A DNA stretch of 64,000 bases from Bacteroidales bacterium (GCA_018401015.1 JAGYLP010000003.1:62001-126000); one strand, 5' to 3'; shown: positions 49,841 through 59,539, counted from the stretch's first letter. The notes: generated from the letters alone by a model not told the origin. Program-made: numbers and translations.

Positions 49841-51184
49841 ATGAATTTAAATCAACTCACTGCCCTATCACCGATCGACGGTCGATATCGAAAAAAAACT
49901 GAAAGCTTAGCTCCATTCTTCAGTGAATTTGGACTCATCAAATACCGCGTTCAAGTTGAAATAGAATACTTCATCACCCTTACCAAGCTTCCTATTCCAG
50001 GACTTAAAACGATTGATCCTGTAAGCTTCATCGACCTAAGAAAACTCTATCAGGAATTCAGTTTGGACGACGCGGAGTCGATCAAAGCGATAGAGCAAGT
50101 TACCAACCACGATGTGAAAGCGGTTGAGTATTTCATCAAGGAAAAAATGGATGGAATGGGCTTATCTGCTTATAAGGAATACGTTCATTTCGGACTTACC
50201 TCGCAGGATATTAACAATACCGCTACTCCGCTTTCCATGAAAGAAGCAATGGAAAAAGTAATCCTTCCGGCCATCGACCAATTACAATTGAAATTAAATG
50301 AGTTAAGCGAAAGTTGGAAAGAGGTCCCCATGCTAGCTCGTACTCACGGACAACCCGCCTCTCCTACCCGATTGGGAAAAGAGATACAAGTATTCGCAGA
50401 ACGACTTCACATTCAAGCCGCTTCCTTAAAACAAATACCCTTTGCAGCGAAATTTGGTGGAGCTACCGGTAATTTCAACGCTCACCACGTAGCTTTTCCC
50501 GCTATCGATTGGGTTCAATTTGGAAATACTTTCGTCAACAATATCCTGGGGCTGCACCGCTCACAAACAACCACCCAAATAGAACATTACGATAACATCG
50601 CCGCCTTTTTCGATAACATTAAGCGCCTTTCCAGTATCCTCATCGACTTAAACCGCGATGTATGGACCTACATCTCCATGGATTATTTTAAACAAACCAT
50701 CCGCAAAGGAGAGGTTGGTTCATCGGCTATGCCCCATAAAGTAAACCCCATCGATTTCGAAAATTCCGAAGGCAACTTAGGGATCTGTATTGCCTTTAGT
50801 GAGCATCTTGCTGCTAAGCTGCCTGTTTCCAGACTGCAACGCGACCTAACAGACTCAACCGTTCTGCGAAATATAGGAGTTCCCCTGTCGCACTTTCTCA
50901 TTGCTATCGAATCGACCTTAAAGGGGTTGAATAAATTATTGCTCAATCAGGATAAAATAAATCGCGATTTGGAAGAAAACCGGATTGTTATTGCCGAGGC
51001 AATTCAAACCGTGCTACGTCGCGAAGCTTATCCCGAACCATACGAAGCCTTAAAAGCGCTCACTCGCACCAATGAGAAAATCACTGAAAAAACCTTCCTC
51101 GATTTTATCGAACAATTAGCCGTTAGCGATACCATCAAGGAAGAACTGCGAAAAATCACACCTTACAATTATACCGGAATTTAA
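49841..51184 (+). CDS. purB: Adenylosuccinate lyase
   Basis: This 447-aa purine enzyme cleaves SAICAR and adenylosuccinate. It begins LTALSPIDGRYRKKTE, typical of PurB, and has the catalytic His region ARTHGQPASPT, the fumarase-superfamily signature GSSAMPHKVNPIDFENSEGN, and LQRDLTDSTVLRN. A TACCTTTG -7 box (49777-49784) lies about 57 bp upstream. The next gene starts 1 bp after the stop. Confidence 0.97.
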   Translation: MNLNQLTALSPIDGRYRKKTESLAPFFSEFGLIKYRVQVEIEYFITLTKLPIPGLKTIDPVSFIDLRKLYQEFSLDDAESIKAIEQVTNHDVKAVEYFIKEKMDGMGLSAYKEYVHFGLTSQDINNTATPLSMKEAMEKVILPAIDQLQLKLNELSESWKEVPMLARTHGQPASPTRLGKEIQVFAERLHIQAASLKQIPFAAKFGGATGNFNAHHVAFPAIDWVQFGNTFVNNILGLHRSQTTTQIEHYDNIAAFFDNIKRLSSILIDLNRDVWTYISMDYFKQTIRKGEVGSSAMPHKVNPIDFENSEGNLGICIAFSEHLAAKLPVSRLQRDLTDSTVLRNIGVPLSHFLIAIESTLKGLNKLLLNQDKINRDLEENRIVIAEAIQTVLRREAYPEPYEALKALTRTNEKITEKTFLDFIEQLAVSDTIKEELRKITPYNYTGI

Positions 51185-51185
51185 T

Positions 51186-52436
51186 ATGCATCGCTACTCA
51201 TTCTTAGCCTTCGTGCTCCTGCTTAACCCCCTCTTCCTTTTGGCACAATCAGCAACCAACTGGCCTGATAAACCAGAGCATACAGCCCTACTCGAAGGAA
51301 AGGTGAACATTTACTCAAATGCTCTTAATCAGGACTTTATACAAGCGCTCTACCTTGGCGATTACCTGAATGCCGACATCAAAGAGGGAGTCGATTTGCA
51401 ATCGAGAAACTACTTGTTCGCTGAGACTCGCATGGGATTGGGCATTGAAGTAAAAACCCGTCTGAAAGAAGGATCAAGGTTCCGGAACATTTTTGGTATG
51501 CGGATTTTTAATCAGCAGTTTATCCATGCCAATTTCAATGCCGACTCCTATCAACTGCTGTTTTTTGGAAACACCCTCTTTCAGAGCGAAGATGCATACC
51601 TTAATAAGCTGGAGTATAACGACATGCATTATTCCGGCTTACAATTATTTTACGGTAAAGAATGGATAAACGGTCAGCATCGGCACACGCTGCTGTCGCG
51701 ACCAAGTTTACTGATAGGTCATTCCTACCAACGATTGTTCTTCGACTCCGGCAAACTGTACACCGCCTTGTTCGGCGAGTTCCTGAACCTGGAAGCCAAT
51801 TACACCTACCAAGAAGTTAACCCCAACAATACCTTCTCCATTAACGGCTTAGGTGCTGGAATCGACTTAATCTATCAGTATAAAAACGACGAACAGGACT
51901 GGTCGATTTCGGCTGGTTTGGAAGATTTAGGAATGATTCGATGGATGAATCAAGCTGAATCGGTTAGTAAAGATACGAGCTTGTGGCTGCAGGGAGCGGT
52001 GAGCGATTTATTTCCGGAATTTAATTTTGAAAATGGAGATGATTTCATTTACTCCGAGCTTAGCCGCGATCTTTATTACGATGCCTTGCAAGACGACCAG
52101 TTTTATTCACTTACCCCTGCTCGTATTCATCTGCAGTTCCATAAGAAATGGTTCGATCAGGAGTTGGAAACCGGATTTCACTACACCCACCTGTTAATTG
52201 ATCCGACGGTTTTTATGATTCAGGCCAATGTTCGCTACCAGATCATGCCATTTTGGAAACTCGGGCTTGAACCAGGTCTTTTGGCAGGCAATCGGTTTTA
52301 TTTCCAGATTTCGTCCGATTTTAAAATCTGGAACGAGTTAGCTTTACGACTTCATTACGGCGATTTCAACACTTTCATACAACCCGCCAACTCCTATACA
52401 CAACAAGCCCGTGTGGCTTTACACTTTTCTTGGTAG
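51186..52436 (+). CDS. Outer-membrane beta-barrel protein of unknown function
   Basis: This 416-aa protein has a signal peptide (MHRYSFLAFVLLLNPLFLLA|QSA). Many alternating amphipathic strands with aromatic ends follow (LFAETRMGLGIEVKTRL, SLLIGHSYQRLFFDSGKLYTALFGEFLNLEANYTY, ELALRLHYGDFNTFIQ, QARVALHFSW with a terminal Trp). This is typical of Bacteroidota barrels. No named family was recognised. It lies between purB (1-bp gap) and kdsA (22-bp gap), so it may be part of a LPS/purine housekeeping transcript. Confidence 0.75.
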   Translation: MHRYSFLAFVLLLNPLFLLAQSATNWPDKPEHTALLEGKVNIYSNALNQDFIQALYLGDYLNADIKEGVDLQSRNYLFAETRMGLGIEVKTRLKEGSRFRNIFGMRIFNQQFIHANFNADSYQLLFFGNTLFQSEDAYLNKLEYNDMHYSGLQLFYGKEWINGQHRHTLLSRPSLLIGHSYQRLFFDSGKLYTALFGEFLNLEANYTYQEVNPNNTFSINGLGAGIDLIYQYKNDEQDWSISAGLEDLGMIRWMNQAESVSKDTSLWLQGAVSDLFPEFNFENGDDFIYSELSRDLYYDALQDDQFYSLTPARIHLQFHKKWFDQELETGFHYTHLLIDPTVFMIQANVRYQIMPFWKLGLEPGLLAGNRFYFQISSDFKIWNELALRLHYGDFNTFIQPANSYTQQARVALHFSW

Positions 52437-52458
52437 AAAGCTCTTAACAACACCTTTT

Positions 52459-53289
52459 ATGACTCATCCATTACAATCCATTTCAAACATACAACATCTA
52501 GCGGCTGGTAATTTTTTCCTTTTGGCCGGACCTTGCGTCGTTGAGGGGGAGACCATTACCTTAAAAATCGCCGAACAGATTCAACTGTTAAGCGATCAAT
52601 TGGAAATACCCTTGGTTTTCAAAGCATCCTATCGAAAAGCGAATCGATCGAAAGCCGATTCATTTACCGGGCTGGGTGATCAGGAGGCCCTTCGAATATT
52701 AGAGAAAGTAAAAACGACTTTTGGATTGCCGATTATCAGCGACATTCATACCGCCGAAGAAGCGAGCATTGCAGCTGAGGTGTGCGACATTCTTCAAATT
52801 CCCGCATTTTTATGCCGTCAGACCGATTTACTGGAAGCTGCAGCACAAACCGGCAGAATAGTCAATATCAAGAAAGGACAATTTTTATCTCCACTTTCCA
52901 TGCAATTTGCGGCCGGAAAAGTAAGTAATGCCGGAAATTCAAAAATCCTGCTCACCGAGCGCGGCACTCAATTCGGGTATCAAGATTTAATTGTTGATAT
53001 GCGATCCATTCCACAGATGAAATCGCTTGGTTACCCGGTTGTGATGGATGCGACGCATAGTTTGCAGCAACCGAATCAGGAAAAAGGAGTTACAGGCGGC
53101 AATCCGGCAATGATTGAAACCATTGCCCGTGCGGCCATTTCTGTGGGAGCAGACGGGCTGTTTCTGGAGACACATCCCGAACCTGCAAAAGCCCTGTCCG
53201 ACGGAGCGAACATGCTTCCCTTGGATCAACTCGAGGGGCTGCTCCAACGCTTAGTTCGTTTGCATCAAGTGGTGAGAACTCTGTCGTAG
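52459..53289 (+). CDS. kdsA: 3-deoxy-8-phosphooctulonate synthase (KDO-8-P synthase)
   Basis: This 276-aa enzyme condenses PEP and arabinose 5-phosphate for KDO in lipid A. The start is the ATG at 52459; an earlier start at 52411 lies inside the preceding gene. Motifs: FLLAGPCVVEG, FKASYRKANRSKADSFTG, SDIHTAEEA, PAFLCRQTDLL, KKGQFLSP and MDATHSLQQP. Cys26 in GPCV is the metal ligand of class II (metal-dependent) enzymes; E. coli has Asn there. The gene-free repeat block follows immediately. Confidence 0.96.
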   Translation: MTHPLQSISNIQHLAAGNFFLLAGPCVVEGETITLKIAEQIQLLSDQLEIPLVFKASYRKANRSKADSFTGLGDQEALRILEKVKTTFGLPIISDIHTAEEASIAAEVCDILQIPAFLCRQTDLLEAAAQTGRIVNIKKGQFLSPLSMQFAAGKVSNAGNSKILLTERGTQFGYQDLIVDMRSIPQMKSLGYPVVMDATHSLQQPNQEKGVTGGNPAMIETIARAAISVGADGLFLETHPEPAKALSDGANMLPLDQLEGLLQRLVRLHQVVRTLS

Positions 53290-53799
53290 CTGGCTGTTGG
53301 CTGTTGGCTGTTGGCTGGTTCGTGGTTTAACTAATTGCTACGAAGATTTGTGGGCTACGCCCCCATGACGCGTTGTTCAATGTCCACTGACTCGCTCCGA
53401 TTTTGGCTGTTGGCGGTTGGCGGTTGGCTTTTGGCTGGTTCGTGGTTGCTGCTTTCGCCTCTTCGCCATTTCGCCATTTCGCCTAGTCGCCAAGTCGCTC
53501 GTGCTCGTGCTGTTGTTGCTTTTGGTTCGAAAAAGCTCGCGGAGGTTTAAAAAGGATGCGAAGGTTCGCGCAAAGGGCGCAGAGGAGGCGCGAAGTCCGC
53601 AAAGTTTTTTGAGTTGAATTGGAATGCTTGCCACGCGCCAGGAGTCGCGCGGCAGTTCGTTGTTGCCACGCGCCGGGTGTCGCGCGGCAGTTCGTTGTAG
53701 CTGGCTGTTGGCTTTTGGCTTTTGGGAGGCTGATAGCTCTTGCTCTTGCAGTTTTTCGCCCCGTCGCCAAGTAGCCTAGTCGCTCGTGCTGTCATTGCT
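53290..53799. repeat. Gene-free block of tandem and direct repeats
   Basis: About 510 bp without a credible gene. It contains a heptamer array (TGGCTGT repeated, 53291-53318, partly again at 53403-53427 and 53701-53725); a 17-bp repeat TTGGCTGGTTCGTGGTT at about 53312 and 53431; two adjacent 35-bp units (53629-53663, 53664-53698, two mismatches) of the form TGCCACGCGCC...GCAGTTCGTTGT; degenerate CGCC-rich words (TCGCCATT, TCGCCAAGT, CCTAGTCGC) at 53463-53501 and 53757-53788; and a G/A-rich stretch GCGCAAAGGGCGCAGAGG. Composition is more GC-rich than the flanks. Long overlapping reading frames here arise from lack of stops. Confidence 0.8.
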
Positions 53800-55164
53800 T
53801 CAGAAGCGAATAATTCTCTCGACTTTTTTATGCTTTAAAAACGACCGAATAATCTGATAAGCATCCCGATTATCATCCCGTCGGGTTAGGAATTCAACCA
53901 CTTCATCCTTATGCTGAAAAGTGGCATTTTCATCGCAATAGCCATATCCCATGTATTTCCCTTTTTCGATCCACACAATTGATTTCTCCTCGATTGATCG
54001 TCCGCTGTCAATTAAAAAGCAATTCTCTTCGCCTAATTCGAATAAGCGTAAAAAGGCATAAACCCGACTGTTGTACTCTTCCGGTGCTTCTTCCTGAATG
54101 CAGGCTCCGTTGCACTGACCGATTCCGTGGTGAAAGCAAGCTGCCTGACTTTGGTAGAGGCCACAAAGTTTCTGACACAAACCAAACTCCTCTACAAAAG
54201 CCGACATACGCGACCGGGCATCGTCTTGCGAAGTAAATGTGGTGATTGGTATCTCCGAATTCCTGGCCGATGATAGGAATAAACGAATGTAACCCAATTG
54301 ATCGGTATAGCTGTATAAGCCCACTGGAAAGGAATTACGGCGCAACGCTTTGTTGTAAATAGGCCGATGTGTTTTGATTTCTTCCGATTCCAACAGGAGT
54401 GCAATTAACTCACTTCCTGTGAGTTGATAATCGATATCGGCCACCTCCGACTTCATTCTTAATGCCTTGGATGTTTTTTCGTTCGTAAAATGAGCCAGGA
54501 TTCTGGATTTTATTTGTTTACTTTTCCCTACATAGATCAATACGCCCTCATCGTTATAGAAATAGTACACACCCGGTTGATCGGGGAGTTTTTCAAAAAT
54601 AGCCGGGTTTAAGTTGGGGTTAATACCGGAGAGTCGGAGAGTTTTCGGGACAACAATGAATTTTTGATTTACATCCAGGGCTAGCAAACGTTGAAAAAGT
54701 TCAACCGTAGCGAGTGCATCGCCTGCGGCTCGGTGTCGGGCATGAATGGGAATACCCAAGTTTTGACACAAGTTACCCAAGCTGTAGGAGGGTTGTCCGG
54801 GAATAAGCTTACGCGAAAGCTTGACTGTGCAGAGCTGTTTACGAGAGAACTCGTAACCGAGCGAGCGAAACTCTTGTTTCATGAAGTTATAATCGAAGGT
54901 TGCATTATGCGCCACAAAAGTGCAATCGGCAGTAACTTCGACTATTTGTCGGGCAATTTCGAAGAAACGAGGTGCATCCATCAGCATTTCATTGCTGATT
55001 CCGGTGAGTTGTGTAATGTAGGCCGGAACAAGCCGTTCGGGATTGACCAAACTAACGAACTCATCGACTATTTTTGTTCCATCGAAGCGATAGATTGCTA
55101 CTTCGGTTATGCGTTCGTTCCGATAGCTTCCTCCGGTAGTTTCAATATCGACAATAGCAAACAT
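53800..55164 (-). CDS. DEDDh exonuclease (DnaQ-like) fused to a GIY-YIG/UvrC-like domain
   Basis: This 454-aa protein has an N-terminal DEDDh exonuclease (FAIVDIETTGG with D6/E8, FVAHNATFDYNFM, HRAAGDALATVELF) in residues 1-165. After a linker a GIY-YIG domain follows (DQPGVYYFYNDEGVLIYVGKSKQIKSRILAHF, about 195-270) and then a UvrC-like Cys-containing region (CQKLCGLYQSQAACFHHGIGQCNGACI). The same fusion occurs widely in Bacteroidota and Actinobacteria; repair or proofreading is supposed. A minus-strand TATTTTTG box (55176-55169) lies only 5 bp before the ATG, so the mRNA may be leaderless. Confidence 0.93.
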   Translation of the reverse strand: MFAIVDIETTGGSYRNERITEVAIYRFDGTKIVDEFVSLVNPERLVPAYITQLTGISNEMLMDAPRFFEIARQIVEVTADCTFVAHNATFDYNFMKQEFRSLGYEFSRKQLCTVKLSRKLIPGQPSYSLGNLCQNLGIPIHARHRAAGDALATVELFQRLLALDVNQKFIVVPKTLRLSGINPNLNPAIFEKLPDQPGVYYFYNDEGVLIYVGKSKQIKSRILAHFTNEKTSKALRMKSEVADIDYQLTGSELIALLLESEEIKTHRPIYNKALRRNSFPVGLYSYTDQLGYIRLFLSSARNSEIPITTFTSQDDARSRMSAFVEEFGLCQKLCGLYQSQAACFHHGIGQCNGACIQEEAPEEYNSRVYAFLRLFELGEENCFLIDSGRSIEEKSIVWIEKGKYMGYGYCDENATFQHKDEVVEFLTRRDDNRDAYQIIRSFLKHKKVERIIRF

Positions 55165-55319
55165 GTTGCAAAAATAGCCTTTGGATTGAGAGATTTACAG
55201 GCGTGGATTTTATTTTTGTCAACAGTCAATTTTGCTTCTTTGAAATACATGATTAGTTTAGTGGTTTCGGCCAAAAGTGGAGCAGTTAAGTTGTTCCCGA
55301 CACCTAAATAAACAGAACT

Positions 55320-56261
55320 ATGTACGAACCATTGCTAGCCCTCGACTCTGTACGACTAAACTTTAATCCTCAGGGACTTCATATCCTGAATCTCACCTTA
55401 GCCATTATTATGTTTGGCGTTGCCTTAGGCATTAAGATTGACCATTTTAAGCAACTGTGGGCTCAACCCAAGCCGGCTCTGGTAGGTATTTTCTCTCAAT
55501 TCCTGCTGCTACCATTCTTAACATTTTTATTGGTGTTAGTAATCAAACCTACCCCTACTGTCGCCTTGGGAATGATTTTAGTTGCCTCCTGTCCGGGCGG
55601 AAACATCAGCAATTTTATTTCTTCGCTGGGTAAAGGGAATGTAGCCCTCTCGGTAAGTCTGACGGCTTTTAGTTCCTTAGCTGCCATCTTTATGACTCCC
55701 CTTAATTTTGAAATTTGGGGAGGATTGTACCATGCTACCTCCGATGCTTTTCGCCCCATCGAAATTGAACCGGGCAGTATGTTTCAAACCGTCTTTATCA
55801 TTTTAGGTCTTCCCTTAGTAGCCGGCATGTGGGTTGCTCATCGTTTCCCAAATTTCACCGCTAAGATAATTAAACCCTTAAAGATTACTTCTATCTTCAT
55901 CTTTCTGGGGTATGTGGTAATAGCCCTGCTCAACAACTTCGATTATTTCATCCAGTTCATTCATCTGATCGTTCTCATTGTTTTGATCCATAATGCGCTT
56001 GCCCTACTTACCGGCTTCTCCTTAGCCAGCATTTTTCGTCTTGCTCCAAACGATCGTCGCACCATCAGCATTGAGACCGGTATTCAAAACTCCGGCTTAG
56101 CCTTAGTGCTCATCTTTAACCCTAAAATTTTTCCGGTTGAATTGGAAATCGGAGGGATGGCAATCATCGCAGCCTGGTGGGGTGTTTGGCACATTATCAG
56201 CGGATTGGGAATTGCATTCTTTTGGTCGAGGAAACCACTTCCAACCGGAGGTATTGAATAA
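55320..56261 (+). CDS. Bile acid:sodium symporter family (BASS) transporter
   Basis: This 313-aa protein has nine to ten membrane segments. The crossover motif SCPGGNISNFISSLGKGNVALSVSLTAFSSLAAI and the later ETGIQNSGLALVLIFNPK match the Na-binding helices of the NTCP/ASBT fold. It carries an organic anion with sodium; substrate unknown. It is divergent from the exonuclease gene. Confidence 0.93.
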   Translation: MYEPLLALDSVRLNFNPQGLHILNLTLAIIMFGVALGIKIDHFKQLWAQPKPALVGIFSQFLLLPFLTFLLVLVIKPTPTVALGMILVASCPGGNISNFISSLGKGNVALSVSLTAFSSLAAIFMTPLNFEIWGGLYHATSDAFRPIEIEPGSMFQTVFIILGLPLVAGMWVAHRFPNFTAKIIKPLKITSIFIFLGYVVIALLNNFDYFIQFIHLIVLIVLIHNALALLTGFSLASIFRLAPNDRRTISIETGIQNSGLALVLIFNPKIFPVELEIGGMAIIAAWWGVWHIISGLGIAFFWSRKPLPTGGIE

Positions 56262-56376
56262 CAGCTATAAACTTGGTGGAGGAAGCGTAAAAATAGCTCT
56301 CAAAAATGTAAATTCGCAGCATGATTAAAGAGAGCGCCATTTAGCGATCCAAACAACAAGAAATCAAACACTTACA

Positions 56377-57618
56377 ATGAAAATTAGCAAGTCAGCCGAC
56401 CCATCCTACACGCTCGATAGCATCGAAAGCGCTATCGAAGACATTAAACAAGGTAAAGTTGTTATAGTGGTGGACGATGAGAACCGGGAAAACGAAGGAG
56501 ATTTTATTGCTGCAGCCGAGCTGATTACTCCCGAAATTATCAACTTCATGGCTACCCATGGTCGGGGACTTATTTGCGCACCACTTCCTGAAAAAACCTG
56601 CGACCGCCTTGAACTGGAATTAATGGTTGGTAAAAATACCGCCTTGCACGAAACACCGTTTACCGTTTCGGTCGATTTGATTGGTCAGGGGTGCACCACC
56701 GGAATATCGGCACACGATCGCGCCAAAACCGTCCAAGCCCTTGTTAATCCGAATACCGGCCCACAAGAATTAGGACGCCCCGGACACATCTTTCCTCTTA
56801 AGGCAAAGGAGAGAGGTGTACTCCGTCGCGCCGGCCACACTGAGGCAGCAGTCGATTTAAGCCGATTAGCCGGACTAGAACCCGGTGGAGTGCTTGTCGA
56901 GATCATGAACGAAGATGGATCGATGGCTCGCTTGCCGGAGCTCATTCAAATAGCCAAAAAATTTGAGCTTAAAATTATTTCAATCGAAGACTTAATTAAA
57001 TACCGATTGCAATCGGAAAGCTTAATCGACCGCGGCGATACGATTCATCTGCCTACGGTTTATGGCGATTTTGAACTCACCACTTTCCGTCAACTATCGA
57101 ATGGAATCGAGCATGTTGCTCTAACAAAAGGAAGTTGGAACGAGAACGATGCAGTAATCGTGCGCGTTCACTCCTCGTGCGTTACCGGGGATATTTTTGG
57201 AAGCAAACGATGCGATTGTGGCGACCAACTTCACCGTTCCATGGAACTTATTCATAAGGAAGGGCGAGGCGTAATCGTTTACATGAACCAAGAAGGACGT
57301 GGTATTGGACTTTTCAATAAAATTGCAGCCTACAAACTGCAAGAAGAAGGGATGGATACCGTTGAGGCGAACCTTCATCTCGGGTTTCAAGCCGACGAAC
57401 GCGATTATGGAGTGGGAGCTCAAATTCTACGAGAAATGGGGGTCAAGAAAATGCGCCTCCTCACGAATAATCCTGTAAAAAGAGCCGGCTTAGAAGGCTA
57501 CGACATTGAAATTGTCGAGAATATTCCGCTGGTTATTGAACCTAACTCGCACAATGAGTTCTACTTGAAAACGAAACGAATCAAGATGGGACATTTCCTC
57601 CCATTCAAAGACAAATAG
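56377..57618 (+). CDS. ribBA: Bifunctional 3,4-dihydroxy-2-butanone-4-phosphate synthase / GTP cyclohydrolase II
   Basis: This 413-aa protein makes two precursors of riboflavin. RibB part (about 1-210): [37 protein letters not shown]-type ([11 protein letters not shown]), GHIFPLKA and [16 protein letters not shown]. RibA part (about 215-413): [24 protein letters not shown] with the zinc Cys triad, and [16 protein letters not shown]. Both active sites look intact. I see no FMN riboswitch in the 115 bp before it, so regulation is probably by promoter only. Confidence 0.97.
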   Translation: MKISKSADPSYTLDSIESAIEDIKQGKVVIVVDDENRENEGDFIAAAELITPEIINFMATHGRGLICAPLPEKTCDRLELELMVGKNTALHETPFTVSVDLIGQGCTTGISAHDRAKTVQALVNPNTGPQELGRPGHIFPLKAKERGVLRRAGHTEAAVDLSRLAGLEPGGVLVEIMNEDGSMARLPELIQIAKKFELKIISIEDLIKYRLQSESLIDRGDTIHLPTVYGDFELTTFRQLSNGIEHVALTKGSWNENDAVIVRVHSSCVTGDIFGSKRCDCGDQLHRSMELIHKEGRGVIVYMNQEGRGIGLFNKIAAYKLQEEGMDTVEANLHLGFQADERDYGVGAQILREMGVKKMRLLTNNPVKRAGLEGYDIEIVENIPLVIEPNSHNEFYLKTKRIKMGHFLPFKDK

Positions 57619-57621
57619 CTT

Positions 57622-58113
57622 TCAGCCTTTCTTATCGAGCACCAGTTTTACCGCTGCGGCATTAAAAGCGAGGTCTTCCCAACTGTCGCCCAACCACTCG
57701 AAACAAACGAAAGTAGCTGTTCCCAGAAAGATATTCTGTTTATCGCGGGCTAGTGCGTTGCAAAAGTACTCTAGTCCCGGATTATGACCAATGAGCATTA
57801 ACCGCTGCACATCGGGCGAAACCCGTTGCACAAAATGCATATAATGATTGGAGGATGCGAGGTACAAATTCTCTTCAATTTCCAAAGGGACAGTCGTTCC
57901 TAAAGTCTTTTGAACTATCTGCGCCGTTTCGACCGTTCGAGCTGCTGCACTCAGAAGAATTAAATCGGGGGCTTTACCCAAGCGCTTCAAAGCCATTGCC
58001 TGGTTTTCGGCATCGATTCGGCCGCGCGAAGTAAGGGGCCGACTAAAATCGTCGCCATCCCAATTAATTCGAGCTGCCTTAGCGTGACGCATTACAATCA
58101 GTTCCTTTTTCAT
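57622..58113 (-). CDS. sixA: SixA-like phosphohistidine phosphatase
   Basis: This 163-aa histidine phosphatase has the catalytic RH motif in VMRHAKA (His10), the second arm LTSRGRIDAENQAMAL, SAAARTVETAQIV and LIGHNPGLEYF with the second catalytic His. E. coli SixA dephosphorylates phosphohistidine on PTS or phosphorelay proteins. The target is not known here. Its stop is 3 bp from the ribBA stop (convergent). Confidence 0.9.
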   Translation of the reverse strand: MKKELIVMRHAKAARINWDGDDFSRPLTSRGRIDAENQAMALKRLGKAPDLILLSAAARTVETAQIVQKTLGTTVPLEIEENLYLASSNHYMHFVQRVSPDVQRLMLIGHNPGLEYFCNALARDKQNIFLGTATFVCFEWLGDSWEDLAFNAAAVKLVLDKKG

Positions 58114-58166
58114 AAGCTATGGTATGGAATTCATTCAATCCGAAAAAGAATACGAGCAAGCCGAGA

Positions 58167-58853
58167 TTAACGTTCCCCTTCTACGCGCATCATCACCCCT
58201 GTTTTAAGACTTCGCAATACTGAAAAAGCTTTCTCAACACAATCGTTCTTCACGACAATGGAAAATTCATGGGTGGTGGAAATAACCTCGTACACATTGA
58301 TACCTTCCCAAATAATCCTGGAAAAAATAAAATGATATAAACCCGGAATTTCCTTATTCATGATGGGTAAACGTAAGGTAATCGATGCCAGGGAATCGGT
58401 TTGATTTATCAAACTTTCCTGTGGGAAAAACTTGAACATTCGCTCTTTAACAGTATCACTGATAATGATGGTGGTTTCAAAAACTCCTTGCGAAATGGTG
58501 TAAAAAATGGTTTTATTACTGGCAATGTCTTTAATAAATTTCGATTGGGCATCGGCCAAAGTGTGACTATTCTGATAGGTGAAAGATGCTAAGTTTGATC
58601 GGACCGTAATATCCTCACTCGCTTGTACGACCTCCAAGATTCGGTTCGATAAGAGGTTTTGCACTTTGGGTTCAAATCGTTTCAATGCCATTACCAAAGC
58701 TCCCATCTTCACTTCCCTTTTTAGGATTAACTCCACATCGGGTTGAATTTTTCGAGCCAATGACGATAAGTTGATAATTCCTTCCGATAATCCCTCCAAT
58801 AGAAGAGGTTTTTGACGAATAATGCGTTCAAGAGCCTGTGGGACCGATATCAT
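58167..58853 (-). CDS. ACT-domain-like protein of unknown function
   Basis: This 228-aa protein begins with a helical part (PQALERIIRQKPLLLEGLSEGIINLSSLARKIQPDVE), which resembles a winged-helix or adaptor, and ends with two ACT-like halves: TTIIISDTVKERMFKFFP and SLASITLRLPIMNKEIPGLYHFIFSRIIWEGINVYEVISTTHEFSIVV, the latter close to aspartokinase-type ACT repeats. It may sense an amino acid. It is conserved in Bacteroidota as far as I recall. A TATATTTG -7 box lies at 58912-58905 (minus). Confidence 0.75.
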   Translation of the reverse strand: MISVPQALERIIRQKPLLLEGLSEGIINLSSLARKIQPDVELILKREVKMGALVMALKRFEPKVQNLLSNRILEVVQASEDITVRSNLASFTYQNSHTLADAQSKFIKDIASNKTIFYTISQGVFETTIIISDTVKERMFKFFPQESLINQTDSLASITLRLPIMNKEIPGLYHFIFSRIIWEGINVYEVISTTHEFSIVVKNDCVEKAFSVLRSLKTGVMMRVEGER

Positions 58854-59005
58854 TTTTAAATATTTAAACTCAGAAGAGGATATTTAACAAATTCATTTTG
58901 GATGCAAATATATTCAACAAACACCAATTATTTCACCCTCCTTGAAGGAAAGCTATTGGAAAACATAAAAAAATCACAAAAATCGGCGAATCGAATCCTA
59001 AGTAA

Positions 59006-59539
59006 TCAGGCCTGAAAGAAACTAAAATGCACTTTACTGTAACGCCGCAATTCAGTGAACTGCGGGTGTTTTGAAAAGTCGTATTCCGAAGGATGTTCCA
59101 GAATAAATAAGCCTCCTTCCTTCAGGTGGTTCTGTTGAAAAACCGCATTCGGAAGAGCTTGAAGTTCTTTTAAGTCGTAAGGCGGATCGGCAAAAATGAC
59201 ATCGAAGCCTTCTTGTTTTTCTTTCAAGAAACGAAAAGCATCCATTCGGACAACTCGAATTCCATTTAGGCTAAAATCGGATGCTTGTTTTTCGATAAAC
59301 GCGGCATACCGGGAATTTTTCTCAACGCAAATTACTTCCCTGGCTCCGCGAGAAGCAAATTCAAAACTTATACTTCCGGTCCCTGCAAATAAATCGAGAA
59401 CCGTTATGCCATCAAGGTCAATGGAGTGGCTTAAAATATTAAACAAGGCCTCCTTCGCAAGATCGGTAGTAGGTCTGGCTTTAAAATAGCTGGGAGGCTT
59501 AATGAGTCTTCCTCCATGAGTTCCACTTATAATTCGCAT
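59006..59539 (-). CDS. rsmD: 16S rRNA (guanine(966)-N2)-methyltransferase RsmD
   Basis: This 177-aa SAM enzyme modifies G966 of 16S rRNA. It begins MRIISGTHGGRLIKPP, has RPTTDLAKEALFNIL, the SAM motif VLDLFAGTGSISFEFASRGA, and the catalytic FADPPYDL. Length is typical. It overlaps the upstream DUF3822 gene by 13 bp and is the last gene of the minus-strand operon. Confidence 0.96.
   Translation of the reverse strand: MRIISGTHGGRLIKPPSYFKARPTTDLAKEALFNILSHSIDLDGITVLDLFAGTGSISFEFASRGAREVICVEKNSRYAAFIEKQASDFSLNGIRVVRMDAFRFLKEKQEGFDVIFADPPYDLKELQALPNAVFQQNHLKEGGLFILEHPSEYDFSKHPQFTELRRYSKVHFSFFQA

Noticed and set aside
53335-53795. Five overlapping reading frames of 60-100 codons on both strands in the repeat block
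   Set aside because: They translate low-complexity Arg/Ser/Leu-rich sequence from repeats, overlap each other in several frames and show no start context or family similarity.
54691-55311. 206-codon plus-strand frame opposite the exonuclease gene
   Set aside because: It is antisense to the DEDDh domain, whose motifs are clear. The composition is that of a shadow frame.
56262-56376. FMN riboswitch before ribBA
   Set aside because: The leader is about 115 bp and lacks the conserved AGGAT/GGG core elements of the RFN motif.
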